The translations under genes were made by a program, and so were the position numbers. The notes beneath the pieces are model-generated. The model had not been told where the DNA came from. It searched no databases and was given only the letters and a program-made list of their open reading frames with translations. DNA of 64,000 nt from CAVYXK01 sp963772445 (GTDB taxonomy: Bacteria > Pseudomonadota > Alphaproteobacteria > Acetobacterales > Acetobacteraceae), in the NCBI GenBank assembly GCA_963772445.1, contig CAVYXK010000003.1:1-64000 (forward strand). The letters run 5' to 3'. Positions 52,776 to 62,710 of the stretch are shown here, in pieces (the first letter of the stretch is position 1; every line of letters begins with the position of its first letter).

Positions 52776-55476
52776 TTACTGGCCCAGCCGCTCGAGAATT
52801 GCTTTCACGTGCACCTGGTCGCCTTTGTAGTTCCCGGTCAGCGCGTACATCACGAGGTTGACGCCGAACCGATAGGCCAGCGTGCGCTGGCGATCGCCGC
52901 CCGGGATTACGGCATAGGGATTGTGCCCATCGGCATCGATTGCCCACGCCGCGGCCCAGTCGTTGCCGCCGATGATGACCGGGCTCACGTCGTCGTTGCT
53001 GCGGTCCTGACCTTGCTGGACCCAAACGGTTCCTCCATCGTATCGGCCCGGGTAATCACGCAGCAGATAGAAGGTGCGCGCCAACACATGCTCGATGGTC
53101 AGCGGCGTCAACGGCGGCACCACAAGGCCGCGGGCCACCTGTTGCAGGGCCTCTCCGGTGCCCGGAGCGAAGCCGGCGCCCGAGCCCGAATCGCGCGTAT
53201 CGATCAGCAGGATCCCACCGCGGTTCATGTAGTCGTTCAGCGCCGCCGCAGCCGCCGCGGACAGCGGCTGGGCATCGGCGGCGATCGGCCAATAGAGCAG
53301 TGGATAGAAGCTGAGGTCAGTCTTGCCGGGCACAACCGGATCAGGCTCGTCCAGCGACGCCGCGGTGCGGGCGTTGACGTATTCCGACAGGCCTTCGAGC
53401 CCTTGTTTTGATACCGTATCCATATCGTCTTCCCCGGTCACGATATAGCCAAGCCTGGTCCCGAGCGCCGGGTTGTCCACGTGATTCAGGTCAGCCCGGG
53501 CCGGTCCCGCCGCGAGCAGTCCGGCGGTCAGCGCGACAGCAGCAACGCGTCGCACCAGTACCGGGCGCAACAGACCGCGCATCAGGAGCGAAATGAACAG
53601 ATCAAGCGCGATCAGCACAACCGCGATGGTGAGCAGCGCAGGGCCCAGCGCCCGTTCCGGGACCGCCGAAGTAAGCGATTCAACCCGCGCTCCGGCGATC
53701 ATTGGGGCCGCTTGCAGCGGCGCCAGTTTGGTCGAGAGGTTCAACGCCTGGCGTCCGTTCTCGGGGCCGTAGAGCCCGGGTGGGTGCTGCGGCGAGACTG
53801 GCGTGTCGGCGAACTTGTAGGCTGCCAGTCCGGTCGCAGCCTGCGGCGGGGGCGACAGCACTCCGTAGCCGTCCAACGTCTCGGCTGGCGCAAGGATGGC
53901 GCGCCCGGGGACCGTCTGCACGCCCGCGGACAGCGCGACCAGCCGTCGCAGCATATCTACGAACAGTCCCGATAGCGGCAGGTTGGACCAGTCGTCATTC
54001 GCCGTGATGTGGAACAGCACGATCCGGCCCTGCGCCGTTCGCCGCTTCGGTCACCAGCGGCGTGCCGTCGGCGAGCGCAGCCCAGGTGTGGGAGGCGAGT
54101 GTCGCCGACGGCTCGGCCAGCACCTGACGGGACACGGTGACATCAGGCGGGATAACAAGTCCGGCGAACGGTGAGGCAGATGGGAAGGCTGCCAGCCCGG
54201 CAGGCTTGCTCCAGGACAGAGCCCCACCGAGCTGGCGATCGCCGCCTAGCAGCTTGACCGGCAGCAGCGGGTCGGTCTCGCCAAGGGGCTCCGCTGCCGT
54301 GCGGGGCCCGGCGAAGCGGACCAGCAATCCGCCTTTCTCAACCCACTTCGTCAGAGCGTCGCGATCTGGCCCGTCGGGCAACGGATCGTCGGCGAGGACG
54401 ATAACCGAGACATCGCGGGAAAGAAGCTGGGCAACGGTACCCTCTCGCACCTCGGTATAGGGAGCCAGGGCGCGCCGCAGGTAGTAGAGCGGCCCGACGA
54501 ACGGCGTGTCGGCGGCTTCCGGATTGGCGGCGACCAGCCCGATCGGACGGCGGCGCCAAAATTCGTCGAGCAGAACCACCGACCCGGCTGAGGGGACGCC
54601 GGCCAGCACCAGGCGTGTCAGCCGGTTGCGCAGCTCCGGTGGCAGCACGATGGCGGACGTTCCGGTGCTTGCGCCGGCGGGCAGCTCGACGGACGTCTCG
54701 GCCAAGGTGCGGCCGTCGCCGGTCTGGGCCTCGACTTTCACTGTTGCCGCTGCTGGTTGCGGCGCCTGCGCGACGCGGGCGATCAGGCTGTCCGCCGTGC
54801 TTTGCGGCGGCAGTAGAAGGCGGGGCGGGGCGGCATCACAGCAAAGCTCGGTGACCTGCCCCGCATGCGAAAGCGCCTGCGCGAAGCGTGGGAAAGCATC
54901 GCCATCGGTGAGCCCGTCGGGCAGATAAACGACGGAAACACCAAGCCGGCTCCAGCCCGCCAAGGCCGTAGTCGCAGCCGCGCGATCGAACCGCCATGGC
55001 TCGGGATGCAGCGCGGCAAGCCGGGCCCGCAGGTCGGATACGGGCATCAGTGGAGTGATGGTGGGAGCAATGCCGCTGTCATCGGGGGCCGTCGCCAGCA
55101 ACGCGACTTGCCGGCCGGCCCGCGCTGCCCGATCGAGCGCCAGGTTGGCCGCCTGGACCCGGCGCGGCCAGTCGGCGGCCGAGGCCCAACCGTTGTCCAT
55201 GACCAGCAGGACCGGACCACGCCCGGGCAAGGCAGAGCCCGGATCCAGCACCGGACCGGCCAAGCCGATGATGACCAGGGCGGCGGCGATACAGCGCAGC
55301 AGCAGCAGCCACCACGGGGTGCGCGCAGGGGTTTCCTCGCGTGCTTTCAGTCCCAACAGCAGTCGGATTGCCGGGAAGTTCTCGCGCCGCGGCGCAGGCG
55401 GCGTGACCCGGAGCAACCACCACAGCAGCGGCAAGGCGGCGAGCGCCAGAAGCACCCAGGGGGCAGTGAAGATCAT
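52776..55476 (-). pseudogene. DUF4159 / BatA-like membrane protein with single frameshift
   Basis: From ATG 55476 the first frame has the BatA-like double membrane start MIFTAPWVLLALAALPLLWWLLRV and a VWA-like region, reaching DGTPLVTEAANGAG. The next frame continues as FHITANDDWSNLPLSGLFVDMLRRLVALS and ends with the DUF4159 domain (TDLSFYPLLYWPIAADAQPLS, LNDYMNRGGILLIDTRDSG) at 52776. GG became GGG in GCAGGGCCGG near 54020. Joined length is about 899 aa, normal for the family. The start overlaps the DUF58 stop (ATGA). Sequencing error is likely because the gene is otherwise perfectly conserved. Confidence 0.82.
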
Positions 55477-56363
55477 CGTGCGGTCATCGCCATGTAGAGC
55501 CCGAGCAACGCAGCTTCCGGCGGGTGGTCGGTGTGATGGATGCCGAATCCGAACCCAGCCGCCTGGCACAGCGCACGCAGCCCGTCCTGCTGCGCTTGCA
55601 AGCGTTGGGCATAGGCCTCGCGCACGCCTTCGACGCGCGGGATCAGCGTCTCGCCCTCGCGTTCCAGGCCGCGGAACCGGATACGGCCGCTATAGGGCAG
55701 CAGCGCCTCGGCCGGATCGAGCACTTGGAGCAGGCTGCCGGTCACCGGGATCCCGGCCAGGCGAGCGATCACGGCCTGGATTTCGGGCAACGGCGACAGG
55801 AAGTCCCCGAACAGCACCACCCTGGCGTGTCGCGGCACCGCCAAGTAAGCGGGCATCCCGGCCTCATCGGGAGCGGTACCGGAAAGCGCCTCGGCCAGTC
55901 GGTCGAGCCCAGCCCGGCCGGCCAGCGGTCGTGCGTCCTCCTGCAGCAGCGCCACCCGCTCACCGCCGCGCAGCAACAGCGCGGCCAGCGCGAGCATCAA
56001 GAGCGCGGCGCGTTCCTGCTTCTCGACTGGTGCAAGGTCAGAGCGCCAGCGCATGCTGGACGAGGTGTCATGCCAGAGGCAGACGGTTTGCGCCGCTTCC
56101 CACTCTGTCTCGCGGACGAACCAGCCGTGCGGCTCCGGCCGGCCTGATTTCGCCGACTGGCGCCAATCGATCCGGGCAACCATGTCGCCGGTCACAAACG
56201 GACGGAACTGCCAGAAGCTGTCGCCGGATCCCACACGGCGGCGTCCATGCACGCCCTGGGCCACCGTGGCCGCCACCCGCTCGGCGGCGACCAGCAGTGG
56301 CGGCAGGCGGGCGGCCAGCGCCTCGGCGCGGCGGGCGCCGGCACGGACCCGGGCGTCAGCCAA
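55473..56363 (-). CDS. DUF58 domain-containing protein
   Basis: 296 aa. The DUF58 motif is RRRVGSGDSFWQFRPFVTGDMVARIDWRQSAKSGRP. A VWA-type fold follows: TVCLWHDTSSSMRWRSD (MIDAS-like DxSxS), VVLFGDFLSPLPEI, and FGFGIHHTDHPPEAALLGLYMAM. It works with the MoxR ATPase as a metal-ion-dependent chaperone pair. It overlaps moxR by 8 bp and the DUF4159 gene by 4 bp. Confidence 0.88.
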   Translation of the reverse strand: MADARVRAGARRAEALAARLPPLLVAAERVAATVAQGVHGRRRVGSGDSFWQFRPFVTGDMVARIDWRQSAKSGRPEPHGWFVRETEWEAAQTVCLWHDTSSSMRWRSDLAPVEKQERAALLMLALAALLLRGGERVALLQEDARPLAGRAGLDRLAEALSGTAPDEAGMPAYLAVPRHARVVLFGDFLSPLPEIQAVIARLAGIPVTGSLLQVLDPAEALLPYSGRIRFRGLEREGETLIPRVEGVREAYAQRLQAQQDGLRALCQAAGFGFGIHHTDHPPEAALLGLYMAMTAR

Positions 56364-57387
56364 GGCGCTCCACCAGCCGGTCGATCACCTGCTCCAAGGT
56401 TACTCCGTCGGCGCGAGCGGCGAAGGTCAGAGCCATCCGGTGGCGCAGCACTGGCCGGGCCAGCGCGGCCACGTCATCGATGCTGGGCGCGAGCCGGCCC
56501 TCCAGCAAGGCGCGGGCCCGGCAGGCCAGCATGAAGGCCTGCGATGCGCGGGGGCCCGGACCCCAGGCGACGTGCTTCTTCACCGTATCGTCCTGGGCGG
56601 TATCCGGCCGGCCGCCCCGCACCAGAGCAAGGATCGCGTTCACCACGGTTTCGCCGACCGGAACGCGGCGGATTAGCGCCTGGGCGCCGATCAGGTCTTC
56701 GGCTGTCATCGTCTGAACCGGACGCTCGTCAACCGCACCGGTGGTTGCCAGCAGCATCGTGCGCTCGGCTTCCAGGTCGGGGTAGCCCACATCGACCTGC
56801 AGGAGGAACCGGTCGAGCTGCGCCTCCGGCAGCGGATAGGTGCCCTCCTGTTCGATGGGATTCTGCGTCGCCAGCACATGGAATGGACGCGGCAACACGT
56901 GCTCGTGCCCGCCGGCCGCCACCCGCCGCTCCTGCATCGCCTGCAACAGGGCCGACTGGGTGCGCGGGCTCGCCCGGTTGATCTCGTCGGCCATCAGAAG
57001 CTGGCAGAACACCGGTCCGTGCACGAAACGGAAGCTGCGGCGGCCGGCTTCCTCTTCCAGCACCTCACTGCCGACGATGTCGGCCGGCATCAGGTCCGGG
57101 GTGAACTGGACCCGCTTGGTGGCCAGGCCGAGCACAATGCCAAGCGTTTCAACCAAGCGGCTCTTGCCCAGGCCCGGCAGTCCGATCAGCAGGACGTGGC
57201 CGCCGCAGAGCAGGGTGATCAGCGTCTCATCGACCACCACGGGCTGGCCGAAGATGACGCGTCCGATCGCGCTGCGGACCGCGGCAATACGCGCACCGAG
57301 TGCCTCTACCTCGTGCAGCACCGGATGCGCAGCGGTTGCTGTGCTGTTCCCACCGGCTTGTGCCACACCCGCCATGCTTGCCGACAT
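56356..57387 (-). CDS. MoxR family AAA+ ATPase
   Basis: 343 aa. Walker A is LIGLPGLGKSRLVETLG, Walker B FCQLLMADEINRASP, sensor 1 HVLATQNPIEQEG, and the arginine finger region PLPEAQLDRFLLQVDVGYPDLEAE. The C-terminal lid is GPRASQAFMLACRARALLEGR. It is thought to remodel or insert cofactors into the partner VWA proteins encoded downstream. First gene of a four-gene operon, divergent from the DUF1285 gene with about 200 bp between. Confidence 0.92.
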   Translation of the reverse strand: MSASMAGVAQAGGNSTATAAHPVLHEVEALGARIAAVRSAIGRVIFGQPVVVDETLITLLCGGHVLLIGLPGLGKSRLVETLGIVLGLATKRVQFTPDLMPADIVGSEVLEEEAGRRSFRFVHGPVFCQLLMADEINRASPRTQSALLQAMQERRVAAGGHEHVLPRPFHVLATQNPIEQEGTYPLPEAQLDRFLLQVDVGYPDLEAERTMLLATTGAVDERPVQTMTAEDLIGAQALIRRVPVGETVVNAILALVRGGRPDTAQDDTVKKHVAWGPGPRASQAFMLACRARALLEGRLAPSIDDVAALARPVLRHRMALTFAARADGVTLEQVIDRLVERLG

Positions 57388-57600
57388 TCAAGTCTCCGCC
57401 GATGAGTTTCGAGTCGTCCTGGGCATATTGGCACTTTCCGCGACAGGGGGAGGCTCCCTATATCGCGACCAGCGTACGAATGCCGGGTAGAAAATCGTGA
57501 AACATGTGCCAGCCCGGATCGAGGAGGCGAGGATGACGCCGCCACCATCACGATTGCCGGCCTTGTGGCGTGCCGCTGATATGGCCGCCGTGTGGGAGTG

Positions 57601-58170
57601 ATGAGAGCGGGATCGGCACACGCGGGGGCAAGCCCGATCGCGCCTCGCGCGCGGCGGGTTCCGATCGAGTGCGGCAATCTGCCATTTTTGATCAAGCGTG
57701 ACGGAACCTGGCTCTATCGGGGCACGCCGATCGCCCGCAAGGAGCTTGTCTGCCTGTTCGCCAGCGTGCTGAAGCGCGAGGCGGACGGATCGTTCTGGCT
57801 GGAAACCCCCGCCGAGCGCGGCCGGATCGAGGTCGAGGACGCCCCTTTCACGGCCGTCGAGCTGGACTGGACCGGCGACGGGCGGCGCCAGGTGCTGTCC
57901 TTCCGCACCAATGTCGATCAGGTGGTCACCGCCGGTCCGGAGCACCCGATCCGCATCGCGCACGATATCCTGACCTGCGAGCCGACGCCGTATCTCTGGA
58001 TACGCCCTGGCGAGGGCGCCTTCGGGATAGAGGCGAGAATCAACCGCGCAGTCTATTACGAGCTGGTGGCGCTCGGCGTTCCCGAATGGATGGGGTGCCG
58101 GCGCATGCTTGGCGTATGGTCGAGGGGCCTGTTCTTCCCGCTGGGCGAGATGCCGTCCGGCGAGGGCTAA
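57601..58170 (+). CDS. DUF1285 domain-containing protein
   Basis: 189 aa from ATG 57601; a GTG 9 bp upstream is possible. The DUF1285 pattern is visible in FLIKRDGTWLYRGTPIARKELVCLFASVLKREADGSFWLETPAERGRIEVEDAPFTAVEL and YELVALGVPEWMGCRRMLGVWSRGLFFPLG. Function unknown. It leads a compact set with a NUDIX hydrolase, DUF6111 and cca, an arrangement conserved in related alphaproteobacteria. Confidence 0.88.
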   Translation: MRAGSAHAGASPIAPRARRVPIECGNLPFLIKRDGTWLYRGTPIARKELVCLFASVLKREADGSFWLETPAERGRIEVEDAPFTAVELDWTGDGRRQVLSFRTNVDQVVTAGPEHPIRIAHDILTCEPTPYLWIRPGEGAFGIEARINRAVYYELVALGVPEWMGCRRMLGVWSRGLFFPLGEMPSGEG

Positions 58171-58182
58171 GCGACAAGCCGG

Positions 58183-58797
58183 GTGGAGCAAGCCGGGTTG
58201 GACGCTGCCGAGTTGCGCCGACGCCTGCGTGGGGTTGTCCGTGCCGAAGCGCCGGGAACGTTGCGGCGGGGGATCGAGCCGGTGGGCTTGCGGGATCGCC
58301 CGCCGGTCCTGGCCGCCGTACTGGTTGCTTTCGTGCTGGGCGAGTCGCCCGGCGTGCTGCTGACCAAACGGAACAAGCATTTGAAGCGGCATGCCGGGCA
58401 AATAAGCTTTCCCGGTGGTCGCATCGACGAGACGGATGCCGATCCCGAAGCCGCTGCGTTGCGCGAGGCCGAGGAGGAGATCGCGCTCAACCCGCGCTCT
58501 GTGGAGGTGCTCGGACGGCTGGGTGACTTCCTGACCGGAACAGGCTTCCGCATCACACCGGTGGTCGGGTTGGTGCCCCCCGGGCTTCGCTATGCCCCCA
58601 CGCCGGGTGAGGTGGATGCGGTGTTCGAGTTGCCGGTGGACGTGCTGCTCGACCCGACCGCACCGCGCCGCGAGCGCCAGGAACGCGGCGGAGTAGTCCG
58701 CGATGTGTGGATCTGGCCGCACCCGAAGCATGACATCTGGGGCGCGACGGCGGCGATCCTGGTGCATCTGGCCGAGCGGCTTCGCGCGGAGGGGTGA
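58183..58797 (+). CDS. CoA pyrophosphatase (NUDIX hydrolase)
   Basis: 204 aa starting at GTG 58183. The CoA-specific motif is LLTKRNKHLKRHAGQISFPGG, and the NUDIX box is GGRIDETDADPEAAALREAEEEIAL, with the catalytic Glu cluster. It hydrolyses coenzyme A or its derivatives into phosphopantetheine and 3',5'-ADP. It is 12 bp after the DUF1285 gene and 4 bp before DUF6111, in a tight operon. Confidence 0.9.
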   Translation: MEQAGLDAAELRRRLRGVVRAEAPGTLRRGIEPVGLRDRPPVLAAVLVAFVLGESPGVLLTKRNKHLKRHAGQISFPGGRIDETDADPEAAALREAEEEIALNPRSVEVLGRLGDFLTGTGFRITPVVGLVPPGLRYAPTPGEVDAVFELPVDVLLDPTAPRRERQERGGVVRDVWIWPHPKHDIWGATAAILVHLAERLRAEG

Positions 58798-58801
58798 CGC
58801 G

Positions 58802-59059
58802 GTGCTGCGGCTCTCCGAGCTCGCGCTGTTCGTCTCGCCGTTCCTGCTGTTCGGCGTCTGGCGGTTGGCCGCCGCGTATGGTGTGCCCTCGGCGACGGCG
58901 GTGGTCGTGGCGGCCGGGGCCCTCTTGGTGATGCTGGGCGTGCTGGTCTGGTTCGGTGAGGAGCGCGCCTTGCCACCCGGGGCGGCGTATGTGCCGGCGC
59001 ATGTGGAGAACGGCCGTATCGTGCCCGGCCACGCCGGGCGCAGCGTGGGTGGCGGCTGA
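58802..59059 (+). CDS. DUF6111 family membrane protein
   Basis: 85 aa from GTG 58802. Two hydrophobic helices (LSELALFVSPFLLFGVWRLAAAYG and ATAVVVAAGALLVMLGVLVWFG), then YVPAHVENGRIVPGH. It is a short inner-membrane protein of unknown function found between CoA pyrophosphatase and cca in this group. Its stop (TGA) immediately precedes the cca GTG start. Confidence 0.8.
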   Translation: MLRLSELALFVSPFLLFGVWRLAAAYGVPSATAVVVAAGALLVMLGVLVWFGEERALPPGAAYVPAHVENGRIVPGHAGRSVGGG

Positions 59060-60259
59060 GTGACCACTGCGCCGGCTTTGCGGATCCCGCCGCCACCCTT
59101 CCTGTCCGAACCGGCACTGGCCGCCGTGCTGGCGGCGCTGCCGGAGGCACGTGTGGTCGGAGGTGCGGTGCGCGATGCGCTGGCGGGCCGGCCTGTCTGC
59201 GACATCGACCTGGCGACGCCGCGCCCACCCGAGGCGGTGATGCAGGCTTTGGCCGCGGCGGGCATCCGCGCGGTGCCGACCGGGCTGGACCATGGCACCG
59301 TGACCGCTGTCGTCGACGGTAAGGGCTTCGAGATCACCACCCTGCGGCGTGACGTTGAAACCGACGGGCGGCATGCGCGGGTCGAGTTCACCGACGACTG
59401 GCGGGAGGATGCGGCGCGGCGCGACTTCACCATCAACGCGCTGTCGATGCGGCGCGATGGGGCGGTGTTCGATTATTTCGGCGGCATCGAGGACCTGCGC
59501 GCCCGGCGCGTGCGCTTCGTCGGCGACGCGGCGCAGCGCATCGCCGAGGACTATCTGCGCATCTTGCGCTTCTTTCGGTTCTTCGCCCGCTACGGGAGGG
59601 GGCCGCCGGATGCCGACGCCGCAGCCGCCATCCGCGGCGGGCTGGCCGGGTTGGCCGGCCTGTCGGCCGAGCGGGTGTGGAGCGAGCTCAAGCGCATCCT
59701 TGCGGCGCCCGATCCGGTGGCAGCGGTGCGGCTGATGGCCGAACTTGGCGTGCTGGCGGCAGTGCTGCCGGAGGGCGCCGAACCGGCACTGCTTGCCGCG
59801 CTGGTGGCGGCCGGGGCGCCTGTTGACCCGCTGCTGCGGTTGGCGGCCGTGTTCACCGGCGATGCCGATACGCTGGCGGATCGGTTGAAGCTCGCGAACG
59901 ATGAGCGGGCGCGGCTCGTGGCACTGCGCGCGGGCTCGTCGCCGCAGCCAACGGACGATGACGCGACGCTGCGACGGAGGCTAGCGGATACCGAGCCGGC
60001 GGTGCTCATCGATCGCGCCTGGCTGGCCGGCGGCGACGCGCCGGGCTGGGCGGAGGTGCGGGCACGGATCGCGGCGATGCCGCCACCGGTGTTTCCGATG
60101 GAGGGGCGCGATGTGCTGGCGCTCGGGTTGCTGCCGGGGCCGCGTGTGGGAGAGTTGTTGCGGGAGGTGCGAGCCTGGTGGATAGACCAGGGGTGCGCGC
60201 CGGATGCTGCCGCCTGCAGGCGGGAGTTGGAGGTGCGGGCTTGGGGCGGGAGAACTTGA
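59060..60259 (+). CDS. cca: CCA tRNA nucleotidyltransferase
   Basis: 399 aa starting at GTG 59060. The nucleotidyltransferase head is RVVGGAVRDALAGRPVCDIDLATPRPPEAVMQAL, with the metal-binding DxD, followed by GTVTAVVDGKGFEITTLRRD, RRDFTINALSMRRDG and EDYLRILRFFRFFARYG. The helical body recognises tRNA. It adds or repairs the 3' CCA end. Shorter than enzymes with an HD domain. Complete. Confidence 0.92.
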   Translation: MTTAPALRIPPPPFLSEPALAAVLAALPEARVVGGAVRDALAGRPVCDIDLATPRPPEAVMQALAAAGIRAVPTGLDHGTVTAVVDGKGFEITTLRRDVETDGRHARVEFTDDWREDAARRDFTINALSMRRDGAVFDYFGGIEDLRARRVRFVGDAAQRIAEDYLRILRFFRFFARYGRGPPDADAAAAIRGGLAGLAGLSAERVWSELKRILAAPDPVAAVRLMAELGVLAAVLPEGAEPALLAALVAAGAPVDPLLRLAAVFTGDADTLADRLKLANDERARLVALRAGSSPQPTDDDATLRRRLADTEPAVLIDRAWLAGGDAPGWAEVRARIAAMPPPVFPMEGRDVLALGLLPGPRVGELLREVRAWWIDQGCAPDAAACRRELEVRAWGGRT

Positions 60260-60267
60260 GCTTACCC

Positions 60268-60720
60268 ATGAGCGGCGCACGATCTGAGGCGGATGTCAGT
60301 TTGCCGTTCCCGATCGAGTTCGTCATCAGGGACACTCCGCGTTCGCATCAGTCGCCCAATGCGAAGGGAAGGGACCTGTGGAAGCGAAAGGTCGGCGAAA
60401 CCGCCAACGCACATGTGAAGACGCTGCGAGATTTCTTTTTCATAGATCATCGTCCGCTGGCGGCGACCATCTTCTACTTTCCTCCGACTGCAATGCCTGG
60501 AGACGTGGACAACATCGTCAAGCTAATCGTCGACGGGATGGTCACGATAGTCTACCCCGATGACCGGCTCCTTGAGCGAATCATCGTCCAGAAGTTCGAG
60601 CCCGGAGTTGAGGCAGGCTTCAAGTCTCCGACTCCGACGCTTGAGCAGGTAATCAATACAGACCCTCCTGTGATATACATCCGTATCGATGACGACCTTA
60701 GCTGGAGACAAGTGCCATGA
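60268..60720 (+). CDS. RusA-like crossover junction endonuclease
   Basis: 150 aa from ATG 60268. RusA-type features: FVIRDTPRSHQSPNAKGRDLWKRKV near the start and GDVDNIVKLIVDGM ... VYPDDRLLERIIVQKF, with the conserved Asp residues of the metal site (D-x-D ... DD). RusA resolves Holliday junctions and is usually phage-borne. Here there are no phage genes nearby. Its stop overlaps the start of the next gene (ATGATG at 60717), so the two proteins are probably made together. Confidence 0.75.
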   Translation: MSGARSEADVSLPFPIEFVIRDTPRSHQSPNAKGRDLWKRKVGETANAHVKTLRDFFFIDHRPLAATIFYFPPTAMPGDVDNIVKLIVDGMVTIVYPDDRLLERIIVQKFEPGVEAGFKSPTPTLEQVINTDPPVIYIRIDDDLSWRQVP

Positions 60721-61385
60721 TGTCAGGGGAACTCCTCAGGGAAAGCAATTTGCTGAGAAACCTGCAGCAAGTATCCGAAGCTCGTGGGTTCAAATTCTAC
60801 ATCAATCCGCCGCGCGAGATCGTTCCGAAATTCCTTGGAGACTTTCAGCCGGACGCCATCGCTCTTGGCCCGGACGGCGGAATCATCATTGAAGTGAAGC
60901 GTCAGCGGAGCTCTGCGTCCGAGAAGCAGCTTGCGTCAATCGCAAGCAGAGTTTCCGGCCAAAAGGGCTGGGAGTTTCGCCTGATCTACCTGAACCCGCC
61001 GATGGATGAGACACCGCCCATCCCGAAGCCAACTCCTGAGCAACTGCAGGCTGCATTCGGGAGAATTGAGGCGTTGAATAAAGCCGGGTTCTCTGGCGCG
61101 GCGCTTATCATTGCGTGGGCTGCTCTGGAGTCGCTTGCGAGGCTTGCGAGCGCTAACGGCGGGGCCAGGGAGACCAGCGCCTTCTCGCCAATCCAGGCGG
61201 TCCAAACGTTGGCCGAAGACGGCTATATCGAAAACGAGGCTGCTGACCACCTCCGTGAAATGGCGAAGCTGCGCAATGCAGTGGTCCATGGCGACTTTTC
61301 GGTCGATGTGTCAGCAGAACAGGTTGAGGGTCTGCTCGGACAGTTGCAGGCGATCGCGTCCGACATTGAAGCCGCCCAAAACTGA
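60717..61385 (+). CDS. Nuclease (REase-AHJR-like) - HEPN fusion protein
   Basis: 222 aa. The N-terminal part has a PD-(D/E)xK-like core: PKFLGDFQPDAIALGPDGGIIIEVKRQR, with Asp and the E-x-K in IIEVKR, followed by GQKGWEFRLIYL. After a Pro-rich linker (PPIPKPTPEQ) comes a helical HEPN-like part: IEALNKAGFSGAALIIAWAALESLARL ... EMAKLRNAVVHGDFSVDVS, with the R-x4-H motif in RNAVVH. Fusions of this kind are found in toxin and defence genes. It is coupled to the RusA-like gene by a 4-bp overlap. GC content is lower than that of the preceding cca gene. Confidence 0.7.
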   Translation: MMSGELLRESNLLRNLQQVSEARGFKFYINPPREIVPKFLGDFQPDAIALGPDGGIIIEVKRQRSSASEKQLASIASRVSGQKGWEFRLIYLNPPMDETPPIPKPTPEQLQAAFGRIEALNKAGFSGAALIIAWAALESLARLASANGGARETSAFSPIQAVQTLAEDGYIENEAADHLREMAKLRNAVVHGDFSVDVSAEQVEGLLGQLQAIASDIEAAQN

Positions 61386-61444
61386 AGAGATAAGCAGTCA
61401 CAGCAGCTCGGCGCGTGCGCGAGGGGAGGGGACGTCGTCTGATT

Positions 61445-62710
61445 TTACGCGCATAGCTCCACCGCGACAATCCTGGTCGGCGTCGATGCGCGGACGGCGG
61501 CTTCAATCTGCTTTCTCTCGCCCGCCACCCCGCCAGCCCTCCTCATCACCGCCGCCAATGCCGCATCGACCCGCATCTGACTGAAGTGCCGGCGCAGCGC
61601 AGCGTGTCCGGCACGAGCCGCGGCCGCGTTGCGCACCGGGTCATCGTGCAAAGCGAGGATCAGTCGCGCCAGTCCCGCGGCATCCGTCGCCACCGTATCG
61701 ACCTCCGGCAACCCCTCGGCGGCGATCGGCGTCATCGCGCACGGCACGCCTGCGGCCCAAGCCTCCAGCACCTTGCCCTTGATCCCGGCGCCGTAGCGCA
61801 GCGGCGCCACGGCCAGCCGCAACTCGGCGAGCAAAGGCCACACATCCGGCACCGCCCCGAACACGCGCAACCGGGGATGGCTCAGCGTGCGCGCAACCCC
61901 CGCCGGCAGATCAACCCCGGCGACACTCAGCACCACCGGCATCTCCTGCCAAACCAACGGCATCACCTCGCGGAACAGCCACAACAATCCGTCAGCGTTC
62001 GGCTCGTGGCGGAAGTTGGCAATCAGCGCCACACCCTCGCGTTCCCCCCAAGGCCGCAAACCCGACCGTGGCCGCACCACCCAGGGTACCACTGCCACCG
62101 CCGCGCCCGGTGCATCGCGCGCCAACAGCGCCGCTTCGACGGGCGAGTGCGTGATCACCACGTCGGCCTGGTGCGCCGCCAACACCTCCTGGCGGCGGAC
62201 GAACGCCGCATGGCTGGCGAGTTCCGGCCGCGCCTCCACCGCCGCCTGCCGAGCCAGGCGCAGATGGTGCAGGTCGGCCACGCTGTAGATCAGCCGGGCC
62301 CGCCGCTGATACTGGCGCACCAGCCCAGCATAGGCGCCGGCTACCGCGAGGCGGTACAGATAAACAAGCTGATACTGATCCGTTGTCTCGCGCAGCAGCT
62401 CTTCGACCGAATCGGCCGTGTGGCAGGTGATCCCCAGCGCCTCCAGCCTCGCCTTGGATTCGCCGTTATCGGTAAGCGGCGTCGTGGCGGCGAACGACAC
62501 CTGCCAGCGCAGCCGTTGCAGCGCGCGCATGTGCGACAGGATCGCCTGCGAGCCGGCGTCATGATCCGGCCGCGGCCAGCCGGCGTCGATCACCAGCGCG
62601 CGGCGGCTGGGCACACGATCGGCGCCGCGGCGAAGCTCGACCGGACCTTCGCGGCGCAGCAGGCGCAACCGCGCTCGGCGAGCCTGTTTTCCTTCGGCGT
62701 GCAACAGACT
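61445..62710 (-). pseudogene. Glycosyltransferase (GT4-like), 5' end lost to an ISAzo13 insertion
   Basis: The frame reads LLHAEGKQARRARLRLLRREGPVELRRGADR, then a GT-B glycosyltransferase: RRALVIDAGWPRPDHDAGSQAILSHMRAL, LIYSVADLHHLRLARQA, VALIANFRHEPNADGLLWLFREVMPL, and PLRYGAGIKGKVLEAWAAGVPCAMTPIAAEGL. At 62711 it passes into the IS, from which an artificial start is supplied at 62824. The true N-terminus lies beyond the IS outside the window or is lost. It resembles the GT4 part of the multidomain enzyme at 19674. Confidence 0.75.
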
